A stretch of 44,828 bases of DNA, taken from NCBI GenBank assembly GCA_903913645.1, contig CAIWMA010000486.1, forward strand, positions 1 to 44,828, given 5' to 3'. The position numbers were made by a program, and so were the translations under genes. A model generated the notes under the pieces. It saw nothing but the letters and a program-made list of their open reading frames with translations, was not told the DNA's origin and did no database searches. This document shows positions 16,269-25,306 of the stretch, piece by piece. Origin of the DNA: an uncultured Bacteroidales bacterium (lineage in GTDB: Bacteria > Bacteroidota > Bacteroidia > Bacteroidales > UBA4417). Within the stretch, counting starts at the first letter, position 1, and the number at the start of each line of letters is the position of its first letter.

Positions 16269-17783
16269 GTGGCCCCTTTATCGAAATTAATAAATTATCA
16301 TATAGAGGAACTGAAAAGGATGGAAAACCTTTCGGAAAGAACAAAAAATGTATGCATAGAGGGTTCGCTCGATACATTGTTCAAAATTCTCTATTATTTC
16401 CTTGAGCGGAATACGTTCCGTGATATCAGGAATTGTGGCCTTAAAACTGACGTTGAGCTGATAAACCTCTCGAAGAAGTACCTGAGCATCTCAGGGCTTA
16501 CTCTTGAGGATTTGAGAATGAATGAACCATTACTGGGATTTGAAGATTTTAAACTTTTCTGTTATGTAAATTTTAAAGTCCCGTCAGAAGTTACTGAATG
16601 TTACAAAGCAGCATTTATTTCGAAGAATTTCCCCTTATTCAGCTATGTACAAACCATGATCAAATACATTTTAAATGATCGTGAGCAATATATCTTTAAT
16701 AACAACTATGGCTTCGTTGAGAAGTCGCAGAAACGCACCTTACAAGCCATTGGCGATCATTACAGCATTACCCGCGAAAGAGTACGCCAGATTTCCCAAA
16801 AAGTGCCTGATAAAGTTTTTAGCGCTATCACCAAAATCTCCCATCGGTTTGTAAATATCGATAAACACTTCGATTACGGACTAGATCTGAAGAAAGAAAT
16901 CATAGTAATTAACCAGGAACTTGTTGATCAGATCAATAAGAAAGAAAACCTGGCTTATACAGGGAAACTTTATTCACTTGTATTCTCCGGTATTTTCCAG
17001 CGTTATTTTATAAGTACCCAAAATATCGAAAATAATTATCACTTTTACTACCTTGTAAGCCGGAAATATAAAGAAATATTCGACTTCAAAGCATTTATTA
17101 ATGATATTGAAGAACGCAATTCGGTACGTATGGTTAATGATTTGCCTGCTGACCTCCCAGGGTATCTCAGCCATTTTGTTCTGCCCGGACAAATAGTAAA
17201 CGACAGGCTTAAACAAATCTGCAAGCGTATTGCAACAGAAGAATTCGGATTGGGTTATGATAAGACCAATATCGTTTTCAGGCGTAATTCGTTGGTAAAA
17301 CTTTCGGAACATATAATAAGTATTCTTGCTGCTGTTGGGCGCCCGATGAAACTTACTGAAATCTGCAAAGAGCTGAAAACGCGGTCCAAACGCATTCCTC
17401 CGAACATCGAATCCTTACGGTCTTCTATTTTGAGTATTGAAGAAGTAGCCGCAATCGGGAAAACAAGCACTTACGCTCTCAAGGAATGGGATATGGTTAA
17501 AACAGGCACTATTAAAGAGCTGGTAAAAGAATTCCTCGAATCATCTGCAGAGCCTAAACATATTTCAGAGATAGCTTTGTATGTAAATAAATTCAGAAAG
17601 ACGACAGATAAAAACATCCTTTCTAATCTGAAACTTGATAAAACTAATACATATGTGTTCTTTAAACTCGGTTACATCGGGTTGAAATACAAACAGTATA
17701 AAAACATTCAGATTCAAAGCGATAAGAAAACAAGAGGCAGGAAACCTAAAATCACTGCTGATAACCAATTAAATTTGCTTTAG
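16269..17783 (+). CDS. Multi-domain DNA-binding protein: alpha-CTD-like, sigma region 4-like, two HARE-HTH-like domains, AT-hook
   Basis: 504 residues from a GTG start; an ATG at codon 18 (16320) is possible. No enzyme motif is seen. Residues about 50-72 (FRDIRNCGLKTDVELINLSK) resemble the helix-hairpin-helix of the RNA polymerase alpha C-terminal domain. Residues about 155-178 (LQAIGDHYSITRERVRQISQ) match sigma-70 region 4 HTH. Residues about 343-408 (HIISILAAVGRPMKLTEICK) and about 413-480 (IKELVKEFLESSAEPKHISE) each look like a HARE-HTH winged helix, as in RNA polymerase delta. Near the C-terminus TRGRKPK (488-494) is AT-hook-like. It is likely a nucleoid or transcription-associated factor; the exact role is not known. 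It has its own terminator, so it is a single-gene unit. Confidence 0.7.
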   Translation: MAPLSKLINYHIEELKRMENLSERTKNVCIEGSLDTLFKILYYFLERNTFRDIRNCGLKTDVELINLSKKYLSISGLTLEDLRMNEPLLGFEDFKLFCYVNFKVPSEVTECYKAAFISKNFPLFSYVQTMIKYILNDREQYIFNNNYGFVEKSQKRTLQAIGDHYSITRERVRQISQKVPDKVFSAITKISHRFVNIDKHFDYGLDLKKEIIVINQELVDQINKKENLAYTGKLYSLVFSGIFQRYFISTQNIENNYHFYYLVSRKYKEIFDFKAFINDIEERNSVRMVNDLPADLPGYLSHFVLPGQIVNDRLKQICKRIATEEFGLGYDKTNIVFRRNSLVKLSEHIISILAAVGRPMKLTEICKELKTRSKRIPPNIESLRSSILSIEEVAAIGKTSTYALKEWDMVKTGTIKELVKEFLESSAEPKHISEIALYVNKFRKTTDKNILSNLKLDKTNTYVFFKLGYIGLKYKQYKNIQIQSDKKTRGRKPKITADNQLNLL

Positions 17784-17822
17784 CCTTTCGCAAAGGGAAA
17801 TTGAATAGAATTAATTACTTGA

Positions 17823-17857
17823 AAACAGAGCTGCCAGAAGGCAGCTCTGTTTGTTTT
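17823..17857 (+). terminator. Strong rho-independent terminator
   Basis: AAACAGAGCTGCC (17823-17835), AGAA loop, GGCAGCTCTGTTT (17840-17852): 13-bp perfect stem followed by GTTTT. It is 39 bp after the stop of the multi-domain DNA-binding protein gene. Confidence 0.9.
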
Positions 17858-17967
17858 ACACCGAACGAGTAATCCGGGAGTAAAAGCAAGAAGGATCATA
17901 GCCACCAGGTTCTGAAATCACAACAGGTTTTGTTGTACCTTCGCCAAATACCCCTAAAAACGTTAAA

Positions 17968-19275
17968 TTGATCAAAAAAATACTTCAAACACTGAACATA
18001 GTAGCACTTAATGCCATGCAGCTTGCATCGGTTGAGGCAATCAGTAAGAATAAAAATATTATTTTGCTTTCACCTACCGGATCAGGAAAAACACTTGCAT
18101 TCCTTTTGCCTGTTTTAAAAAGCCTTGAAAAGGAAAATAATAAAGTTCAGGCTATAGTTATCACTCCATCGCGTGAATTAGCCATCCAGATAGAAGATGT
18201 TTTCAAATCGATGAATACCGGCTTTAAAGTGAGTTGTTGCTATGGCGGGCATAAAATGAGCGTTGAGAAGAATAATCTAATTGAGCCTCCTGCCTTACTT
18301 GTAGGAACTCCCGGACGCATCCTGGATCATATCACCCGAAACAACTTTAATACTGATGACATTCACACACTAATTCTGGATGAATTCGATAAATCACTTG
18401 AACTTGGATTCCAAACTGAAATGTCATCCATAATAGAAAAACTTGGCGTGGTAGAAAAACGAATACTGACTTCTGCCACTAAAGCTCTTGAAATACCTCC
18501 ATTTACAGGTATTACTGATCCGTTTATTCTTGACTATTTAAATGAAAACCAGGTTCTGCAAGGGCTTAAATGCAATATCGTTCGATCAGAGCATAAAGAT
18601 AAATTATCGACTTTATTTCAATTGCTTTATCATTTGGGAGGAGAACAGACATTAGTGTTTTGCAATCACCGTGAAGCGGCACAAAGGGTAAGCGATTCGT
18701 TAACAGATAGTTTGGTTGTAAATGAATATTTTCATGGCGGCCTGGAACAACATATACGCGAACGTGTATTGGGCAAATTCAGAAACGGAAGCTGCAATAT
18801 ACTGGTATGTACCGACCTTGCTTCCCGCGGGCTCGACATTCCCGATATCAAGCATGTAATTCATTATCATTTGCCAGCTAATGAAGAAGGTTATGTTCAC
18901 CGGAACGGGCGTACAGCCCGGATGAATGCAAAAGGTGATTCATATCTGATTTTGAGTGCAGAAGAAACTGTGCCCGCGTATATAAAAGATGAACTGAATA
19001 ATATTGAATTGCCGGTTACGAGAATATTGCCGGTAAAACCTGTATGGGGAACTTTATATATTGGCAAAGGCAAAAAGGATAAACTGAATAAAGTCGATAT
19101 TGTCGGCTTCCTGATGCAGAAAGGCAACCTGAAGAAAGAAGAAATCGGATTGATCGAAGTGAAGGATTTCTTTTCGTATGTAGCGGTAAAACGTACCAGA
19201 ATCAAGGAATTACTCAGGCTGATCCGTGATGAGAAAATAAAAAACAAAAAGACTGTGATTGAGGAGTGTGATTAA
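17968..19275 (+). CDS. DEAD-box-family RNA helicase, DbpA-like, with DEFD in motif II
   Basis: 435 residues from a TTG start, chosen because the next ATG (codon 17) would cut the Q-motif region (NIVALNAMQ). Helicase core: SPTGSGKT (35-42), TPSREL (66-71), TPGRILDH (114-121), LDEFDKSLELGF where DEAD reads DEFD (138-141), TSAT (168-171), then VFCNHREAAQ, DLASRGLDIPD and HRNGRTAR. The C-terminal about 70 residues (WGTLYIGKGKKDKLNKVDIV onward) match the DbpA RNA-binding domain, which recognises 23S rRNA hairpin 92. A role in 50S assembly is inferred from this domain. It stands alone between its upstream neighbour's terminator and a convergent gene. Confidence 0.88.
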   Translation: MIKKILQTLNIVALNAMQLASVEAISKNKNIILLSPTGSGKTLAFLLPVLKSLEKENNKVQAIVITPSRELAIQIEDVFKSMNTGFKVSCCYGGHKMSVEKNNLIEPPALLVGTPGRILDHITRNNFNTDDIHTLILDEFDKSLELGFQTEMSSIIEKLGVVEKRILTSATKALEIPPFTGITDPFILDYLNENQVLQGLKCNIVRSEHKDKLSTLFQLLYHLGGEQTLVFCNHREAAQRVSDSLTDSLVVNEYFHGGLEQHIRERVLGKFRNGSCNILVCTDLASRGLDIPDIKHVIHYHLPANEEGYVHRNGRTARMNAKGDSYLILSAEETVPAYIKDELNNIELPVTRILPVKPVWGTLYIGKGKKDKLNKVDIVGFLMQKGNLKKEEIGLIEVKDFFSYVAVKRTRIKELLRLIRDEKIKNKKTVIEECD

Positions 19276-19477
19276 TGTACAGTTTAAATTTTGCCAAATT
19301 CTTACTCCCAAATAATTACAGGATGTAAGACGGAAGCGGGAAGTATCCTCAATCGAAGCGCACAATTTACAGGGCTTTTTGACATTCGCCTCTCTCTAAG
19401 CCTGAACTGAGCAGAGCCGAAGTTCCCCTCGCCCCTTCTTAATCTACAAAGCAGCAAAAACAGTCTAATAATTTTTT

Positions 19478-20647
19478 TTACGACTTCACATATTCATTAA
19501 GATCAGACATCAGAATGCTTTCCAGTTCCTGCATATTCTGTTTCCTTGTTTCACAGAATAAAAAGCCAAACAGAGGGAATTTACTAAAGTCGGCTTTTCG
19601 GAGTTCGAGCGGTTTTTCGAAATCTGCCAGAAGTTTCTCATAATCAAAAGATTGAATATGCTTTCCTTCTATTCCGGTACTGTTGTTTAAAACAATATTG
19701 CTGAAAACCGCTCCATCTTTATCTTTCAGAAGAAGGTTCCAGTCCGGCTGTTTTTGCTGGAATAAATATTCATACAGGTTTATACCGAAAGCATGCCACG
19801 CCAGGTCAGGCGTTGAACACCAGCCGCCAAACCGAAGGGGATTTACTTCGATCGGAGCGACAAAACCATTTTCATCGATCCTCACTTCTACGTGTGCCGG
19901 AAAATTCCGAAGTTCAGCTCGTTTCCCTATTTCAGTTAGAAAAATTGTAATTGGATTTTTGTAGTTTTCAATAATTTCCTTCGAAGTGATATAAACTCTG
20001 TCATTCACATCCGTACCCGACGAAAAGATGTGTTTCATTATATTCAAAACTACCGGCTGCCCAAGATTATTGAAATAGCAATCTATAGCAAATTCATCCC
20101 CATTAATAGACTCTTCGATAATGAATTCGCCGGTGTGCAACACTTCAGGAGGATATAAATCTTTGATAAGATCTATCTCTTTTAAGATCGTTTGTACGGT
20201 TTCTTCCCAATCGGATAACTTTTCAACTTTGTAAACTCCAAGACTGAAAAATCCCACAGCCGGCTTAATTATAAAAGGAAACGGAAAATCTTTTGCATCA
20301 AGGCTTTCAAGTACATCTAAGGATATACCTTTATAGAAATAGCCAGGAAACATATCTCTGATCAAGTCGCGGAAGAGCACTTTGTTTTTGAACTTCTTAA
20401 TCTTTCCCGGCAGGCTTGTATGGTGTAAGTTGTTTTCGATCCAGCTGATGGAATTTTCGGAATTGGTGTAAAGCAAATTATTATTACCTTCCTCAAATTG
20501 AGCAATTGCCTCCTCTGGGGAAAGCAACATTAAATTCCTGCCAGCAGCATATTCATCAATCACACTGGTGTGAATTACCGGAATTTTGTTCCTTTCAAGT
20601 GTATTAAGTAAAAATTCAGAGATGTAGGGTTTGTCGAGTATTATCAT
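19478..20647 (-). CDS. ATP-grasp enzyme of unknown substrate
   Basis: 389 residues. ATP-grasp features: FPFIIKPAVGFFSLGVYKV with the ATP-binding Lys and Gly-rich loop, an IIEESINGDEFAIDCYF block carrying the E-x-D-type acidic residues, and APIEVNPLRFGGW with the Mg-binding Glu/Asn. Family members ligate a carboxylate to an amine or thiol by an acyl-phosphate step. No substrate-defining domain and no biosynthetic neighbour are recognised: upstream is GH20 behind a terminator, downstream is the convergent helicase. The N-terminal part (LDKPYISEFLLNTLERNKIP) looks like the preATP-grasp fold. Substrate is unknown. Confidence 0.8.
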   Translation of the reverse strand: MIILDKPYISEFLLNTLERNKIPVIHTSVIDEYAAGRNLMLLSPEEAIAQFEEGNNNLLYTNSENSISWIENNLHHTSLPGKIKKFKNKVLFRDLIRDMFPGYFYKGISLDVLESLDAKDFPFPFIIKPAVGFFSLGVYKVEKLSDWEETVQTILKEIDLIKDLYPPEVLHTGEFIIEESINGDEFAIDCYFNNLGQPVVLNIMKHIFSSGTDVNDRVYITSKEIIENYKNPITIFLTEIGKRAELRNFPAHVEVRIDENGFVAPIEVNPLRFGGWCSTPDLAWHAFGINLYEYLFQQKQPDWNLLLKDKDGAVFSNIVLNNSTGIEGKHIQSFDYEKLLADFEKPLELRKADFSKFPLFGFLFCETRKQNMQELESILMSDLNEYVKS

Positions 20648-20702
20648 TAGATATTTCTTTGTTCTTAAAGTTTTTCGTAGACCTGATTCAAAACAAAAAG
20701 TT

Positions 20703-20745
20703 ACGCCCTTTCAAGGCTTTAAAGTAATTTGCACTGAAAGGGCGT
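20703..20745 (-). terminator. Rho-independent terminator for the GH20 gene
   Basis: An 11-bp perfect inverted repeat (ACGCCCTTTCA at 20703-20713, TGAAAGGGCGT at 20735-20745) with a 21-nt loop. On the reverse strand it is followed by AACTTTTTGTTTTG, a T-tract. It lies 27 bp after the GH20 stop and 56 bp before the ATP-grasp start. Confidence 0.75.
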
Positions 20746-20771
20746 TAGAATTGAAAGCAAGCAATATTGAA

Positions 20772-22658
20772 TTAATTTCCAGCCCTTTTTTCGAGCTCTT
20801 CCCTTTTCAAGGTTATAAGATGCCCGATTGGTTTGCCATCACGATATGTTATAACACGCAAAGTTACAGGACCATGGGGAAGCTCAACCGGCTGCGAATA
20901 TTTCGTCGTGAATTTGTCAGGCATCGCATCATCAATGGTATAATAAATTTCAAGATCTGGCAACTCAGATTCTATAGTTATTTTTAGTTTCCCATCTTTC
21001 AGATTTGCTTTCACAATAGCGTCATAAATGGCTTTTGAATAATTGATTTCTTCGATATCTGAGCGTTCAAATTGATTTTCTACACGTTTAGTAAAATTGT
21101 TCCAGTTCTTACTTTCTTTAGGCGACCAGTAGACTTCTGATAAAGCCCATGCTCTTGGAAAAGTCATATATTGTGCATACCGAAGGGTTGGAACCTGCTC
21201 TGTCCAAAGATTTCCTTGTCCGCCAAGTATATATTTTGCTTCAACACCATCAGGAACAGGTTCAAAACTATAGCATTTTTGTAACCGAAGACCTGCATAG
21301 ATCGGAGGGTCGACGGTACGTTCGCCCTGGGTATAATCAAGGTATGCAAAAGTAGTCGGCGTCATCACTACATCGTGGCCCAATCTGGCCGCTTCAATTC
21401 CACCTTTAATGCCACGCCAGCTCATTACTGTTGCTTCGGGTGAAATACCGCCATCAAGAATTTCATCCCAACCGATAAGTTTTTTGCCTTTCGCCTTAAG
21501 GATTGCTTCTACCCTATTCATAAAATATCCCTGCAGGTCTTCCACATGCCTGATTCCAAGCTTTTTCATCAAAGCCTGGCAACCTTCATCTGCAGCCCAG
21601 TACCCTTTGTAACATTCATCACCACCAACATGAATGTATTGCCCGGGGAAAAGTGCAGCTACCTCAGTAAAAACCTTATCCAAAAACATATAAACATTTT
21701 CATCCGATGGATTCAACGCATTTTCAATATTCATTTTAAAAGTTCCGTTTCCAAACCATTCCGAAAAAGGACTTCCCGGGCTCACTCGGGTACTCGTATC
21801 TTTTTTACAACTCAGTTCGGGATAAGATGCAATTGCAGCCATACTGTGGCCTGGCACATCAATCTCAGGAACAATGGTAATGTTTCGCTCTGCTGCATAT
21901 TTTATTACTTCACGTATATCATCCTGTGTATAAAATCCTCCATCAGTAGCTTTTTCACCTGGCTTGGGAAAATCGCGGTCACCAAAACGGCCATAACGCT
22001 GAACACGCCATGCACCAACTTCCGTTAATTTTGGCAACGATTTGATTTCAATCCGCCAGCCTTCATCATCCGTCAGATGCCAGTGAAAAGTGTTAAATTT
22101 CATGCGGGCTATTTCATCGATATACGATTTGACATCTTCTTTTGTAAAGAAATGACGGCTTACATCAAACATAAGCCCACGCCATCCAAAACGAGGATAG
22201 TCGGTAATTTTAACTGCTGGAATTACCCATTTCACTTTCGCAATATTCTTGCTTTCAATCTCTTTCGGCAAAAGCTGCAAAAAAGTCTGCATCCCATAAA
22301 ACAGTCCAGCAGTTTGATTGGCAGTTATAGTTACGCCTTTTGAAGTTGAAGCCAGGGTATATCCTTCTTTTCCAAGTTGTTGATCTGGAACAGCATTAAT
22401 ATTCAGTTGAATTGTTGCTTTCTTTCCCTGAACAGCTTTAATTCCAAAACCAGTAGCTACATTTATTTTCTGTACCAACATTTGAGCGATATCGAGTCCT
22501 TCGGGAGTATTAAAACCAACGGTCACAGATTTCGTTAATGTAAATGAACCCGTATTTTGCTTAACCTCAACAGGTTGCGGAATCAAGTTTAAAGAGCTAT
22601 TCTGAGCATGTAACATGTTAATGGACAGAAGGAACAAAAGTGAAGGAATAAATTTCAT
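20772..22658 (-). CDS. Beta-N-acetylhexosaminidase, GH20
   Basis: 628 residues. Signal peptide MKFIPSLLFLLSINMLHA, cut before Gln19. Residues about 20-150 are the GH20 N-terminal domain, and about 155-500 the catalytic barrel: FHWHLTDDEGWR (191-202), PEIDVPGHSMAA (264-275) and the Asp-Glu pair D347-E348 in HVGGDECYKGYW used for substrate-assisted catalysis. A C-terminal beta-sandwich follows (LEIYYTIDDAMPD). It removes terminal GlcNAc/GalNAc from glycans outside the cytoplasm; no T9SS tail or lipobox is seen, so it is probably periplasmic. It probably acts on peptidoglycan, chitin or glycoprotein fragments (inference). A terminator follows. Confidence 0.93.
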   Translation of the reverse strand: MKFIPSLLFLLSINMLHAQNSSLNLIPQPVEVKQNTGSFTLTKSVTVGFNTPEGLDIAQMLVQKINVATGFGIKAVQGKKATIQLNINAVPDQQLGKEGYTLASTSKGVTITANQTAGLFYGMQTFLQLLPKEIESKNIAKVKWVIPAVKITDYPRFGWRGLMFDVSRHFFTKEDVKSYIDEIARMKFNTFHWHLTDDEGWRIEIKSLPKLTEVGAWRVQRYGRFGDRDFPKPGEKATDGGFYTQDDIREVIKYAAERNITIVPEIDVPGHSMAAIASYPELSCKKDTSTRVSPGSPFSEWFGNGTFKMNIENALNPSDENVYMFLDKVFTEVAALFPGQYIHVGGDECYKGYWAADEGCQALMKKLGIRHVEDLQGYFMNRVEAILKAKGKKLIGWDEILDGGISPEATVMSWRGIKGGIEAARLGHDVVMTPTTFAYLDYTQGERTVDPPIYAGLRLQKCYSFEPVPDGVEAKYILGGQGNLWTEQVPTLRYAQYMTFPRAWALSEVYWSPKESKNWNNFTKRVENQFERSDIEEINYSKAIYDAIVKANLKDGKLKITIESELPDLEIYYTIDDAMPDKFTTKYSQPVELPHGPVTLRVITYRDGKPIGHLITLKREELEKRAGN

Positions 22659-22754
22659 ATAAACTGAGGTTAATTAAGTTTCAAAATTGTGGTTTAACAG
22701 GTATGTGAATTCAAAATTTGCATAATACTGTGATTCAAATTATCAACGATTCCA

Positions 22755-23777
22755 TTATTTATCCTTCCGGATAAGTTTTTCAAATCCCTTGGTATAGAAT
22801 GTTTTCAAACTGCCATCAGGCGCGGTATAAATAAAATACACTTCGAGTTTAGGATGTTTTTTGAGAAACTCTTTGCCTTTTTCAACACCCATCACCATAA
22901 AAGCAGTTGCATAAGCATCAGCCGTTATGCAATCTTTGTCGAGAACTGAAACACTCAGTGTCGTATGTTTTACCGGATAACCATTCAAAGGATCGATTGT
23001 ATGCGAATACCGGATGCCATTTTCTTCATAAAATTTGCGGTAGCTTCCAGATGTTGAAATTGCCATGTCCTGAAGCGAGACAACTGCCTGAATTTTGCGT
23101 TCATCATCCGCATTCTTTGTGGGTAATTCAATTGCCACACTCCATTTTTCGCCACCTGGCTTAGTTCGCCTTGCCAGAACTTCACCGCCAATATCTATCA
23201 GATAAGATTGAATGTCTTTTGAATCAAGAAAAGCAGCAACAACATCGACCGCGTATCCCTGTGCAATAGCATTATAATCGATCCGTATCCGGGGATCAGT
23301 CTTTATTAGTTTACCGTTATCGAGCATCACTTTATGAAATCCAACCAATGGCATCAAACTATCAACTATATGCTGGTTCATTTTCATGCGGTTGGCCAAG
23401 CCAAATCCCCAGGCCGATACCAGCGGTCCAACTGTGATGTCGAATGATCCATATGTCTTTTCAGAAACTTCCATCGCTTTTTGAAAAATGACCGTGAACA
23501 TTTTATCTGCCCTTGCAGAAGGATCATTATTATTCAGTCGGGAAATAATAGAATTGGGTTTATACGTAGAAGCAGTGGAATCAAACCTCTTAAGCAACGA
23601 ATCTATTGATGGCTGAAAGCTGGTGCTATCGTCACTGTAATAGGTAATTGCATAATATGTACCCTGGGTTTCGCCGCCAATTTTAATAAGCACAGGCTCC
23701 TTTCGATGCCTGCAGGATGTAAGCAGAATCAATAAAAGCAAAGAAAAAAGTGAAATTTTCCGCGTAATGAAATTCAT
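22755..23777 (-). CDS. apbE: ApbE-family FAD:protein FMN transferase, lipoprotein
   Basis: 340 residues from the ATG at 23777. The frame is open to 23849, but the chosen start gives a lipoprotein signal peptide MNFITRKISLFSLLLLILLTSC with the lipobox LTSC. ApbE motifs are all visible: GGETQGTYYAITY, SAWGFGLANRM, IDYNAIAQGYAVDVVAAFLD, YLIDIGGEVLARR, SGSYRKFYEENGIRYSHTID, and DPLNGYPV with the later DCITADAYATAFMVMG metal-binding stretch. The enzyme attaches FMN from FAD to a Thr in partners such as NqrB/NqrC or RnfG at the outer face of the inner membrane. Such a partner is not in this window. Divergent from the T9SS plug gene. Confidence 0.93.
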   Translation of the reverse strand: MNFITRKISLFSLLLLILLTSCRHRKEPVLIKIGGETQGTYYAITYYSDDSTSFQPSIDSLLKRFDSTASTYKPNSIISRLNNNDPSARADKMFTVIFQKAMEVSEKTYGSFDITVGPLVSAWGFGLANRMKMNQHIVDSLMPLVGFHKVMLDNGKLIKTDPRIRIDYNAIAQGYAVDVVAAFLDSKDIQSYLIDIGGEVLARRTKPGGEKWSVAIELPTKNADDERKIQAVVSLQDMAISTSGSYRKFYEENGIRYSHTIDPLNGYPVKHTTLSVSVLDKDCITADAYATAFMVMGVEKGKEFLKKHPKLEVYFIYTAPDGSLKTFYTKGFEKLIRKDK

Positions 23778-23882
23778 GGCGACCAGTGTTGTGGAGATTT
23801 TCCTGAAAATAGTTTCAACGGGCGAAAATAATAAAAAACCCGGCATCATTTGTGATATTAATAAGTATACTTGCAGATGATT

Positions 23883-23890
23883 TACATTTG
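23883..23890 (+). promoter_or_regulatory. Predicted -7 promoter element for the T9SS plug-family gene
   Basis: TACATTTG matches TAnnTTTG. Transcription would start near 23896, so an ATG at 23895 would be leaderless and the ATG at 23922 is the better start. Confidence 0.5.
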
Positions 23891-23921
23891 CAGAATGAAA
23901 TATCTTATTCCTGGAAGAAAT

Positions 23922-25253
23922 ATGAAACTCATATCCCTTACAACTTTCCTGATTATCTGTTTTTTAATACAAAATGTTCAGAATGCATCCGCTAAAATCT
24001 CAGGATCAAAATCCGATACCACGGATTTTTACCAGGATAACTATTTGCGTAATGATGATCATGTTTATCAGAAATATATTCAGGCTGTGGAACTTTCACG
24101 CGTAGGATTTGATCTTGCTGATCCCATTATTACCTTAGGCAGCGACGAACAGTTCCATGTGGTTTTTGACGATTTGCACAGAAATTTCAATCAATACTAC
24201 TACAAAGTTCAGCACTGCACTGCTAATTGGGAAAAATCAGAAATCTGGACCAATGAATACCTTGAAGGCAACGAGGAAGAACAAATTGAAAAGTATGAAC
24301 CTTCGTTTAATACCCGGACCACCTACACCCATTATGATTTTTACTTCCCGAATGAGCGGTACATCCTGAAAAAATCGGGAAATTATATTTTAAAGGTTTA
24401 CTCACGCGATGCTGCCGGCAATGAAGTATATGCCTTCACCCGCAGATTCATGGTGGTTGACCCAAAAGTTATTATTAATGCATCCATAGGGCGTGCGGGA
24501 ACATCCGAAGATTATGAAACCAAGCAGGAAGTTGACTTTACAATTAATACGGCTGGCTATCGTATTGACGCTCCTTATCAGGATATTAAGGTGGTAATTC
24601 TGCAGAACTGGCGCTGGGACATTGCCCTTACCAACCTGAAACCATATATGGTATATAATGATAAACTTGATTATTCGTTCGATAACGGAACAAATCTTTT
24701 TGATGGAATAAACGAATTCAGGCGATTTGATCTGAAAAGCATAAAATTGATTTCTGAAAAAATCAGGGAAATCACCTTCGACGATACCATGTTTTATGCG
24801 AAGCTTTGGGAAAGTGAAAAGCGGACGTACAAAGAATATTCTTTTGATGACGATATTAACGGTAAGTTCCTTTTGAAAAATGATGATGCCCCATCGGTTT
24901 CGAATGAAGGAGAATATGTTACTGTGAAATTCTTTCTTCCGTTTGAAGCGCCTATAGTAGAAGGAAATCTTTATGTAGCAGGTGGTTTCAATTGCTGGCA
25001 ATATACTCCGGAAAATAAAATGGAATACAATTTCCGGCGAAAAGGCTATGAAGCAAATCTTCTGTTCAAACAGGGTTATTATAACTATCTGTATGTCATG
25101 CTTCCTAATAATTCTAAATCAGGTGATGCTACCTGGGTTGAAGGAAACCATTCGGCAACACGGAACAATTACACTATCCTGGTTTATCACCGTTCGCGTG
25201 GTGAGTTGTACGATGAACTGATTGCGACAGGGAGTTTTGACAGCAGGAAATAA
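23922..25253 (+). CDS. Type 9 secretion system plug-family protein (DUF5103)
   Basis: 443 residues from the ATG at 23922 with signal peptide MKLISLTTFLIICFLIQNVQ; an ATG nine codons earlier falls at the predicted transcription start. The body matches the DUF5103 family: VELSRVGFDLADPIITLGSD, DDLHRNFNQYYYKVQHCTAN, ANW-S-W-EYL, FPNERYILKKSGNYILKVY. Known families name its first domain as the T9SS plug, which closes the periplasmic side of the SprA translocon in some Bacteroidota. The C-terminal part (EGNLYVAGGFNCWQYTPENK) is a CBM48-like beta-sandwich. It is in the same window as a T9SS-tailed esterase, but no other T9SS core gene is visible. Whether it plugs SprA here is inferred. Confidence 0.8.
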   Translation: MKLISLTTFLIICFLIQNVQNASAKISGSKSDTTDFYQDNYLRNDDHVYQKYIQAVELSRVGFDLADPIITLGSDEQFHVVFDDLHRNFNQYYYKVQHCTANWEKSEIWTNEYLEGNEEEQIEKYEPSFNTRTTYTHYDFYFPNERYILKKSGNYILKVYSRDAAGNEVYAFTRRFMVVDPKVIINASIGRAGTSEDYETKQEVDFTINTAGYRIDAPYQDIKVVILQNWRWDIALTNLKPYMVYNDKLDYSFDNGTNLFDGINEFRRFDLKSIKLISEKIREITFDDTMFYAKLWESEKRTYKEYSFDDDINGKFLLKNDDAPSVSNEGEYVTVKFFLPFEAPIVEGNLYVAGGFNCWQYTPENKMEYNFRRKGYEANLLFKQGYYNYLYVMLPNNSKSGDATWVEGNHSATRNNYTILVYHRSRGELYDELIATGSFDSRK

Positions 25254-25306
25254 TTGGATAATCCACTTACATAGCCAGGTATCATGAATATTGGCAATGC
25301 GTTTAT

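Noticed and set aside
19276-19477. Possible gene or terminator in the 202-bp gap between helicase and ATP-grasp genes
   Set aside because: No ORF, no stem-loop of note; only a slightly GC-richer patch near 19380-19440.
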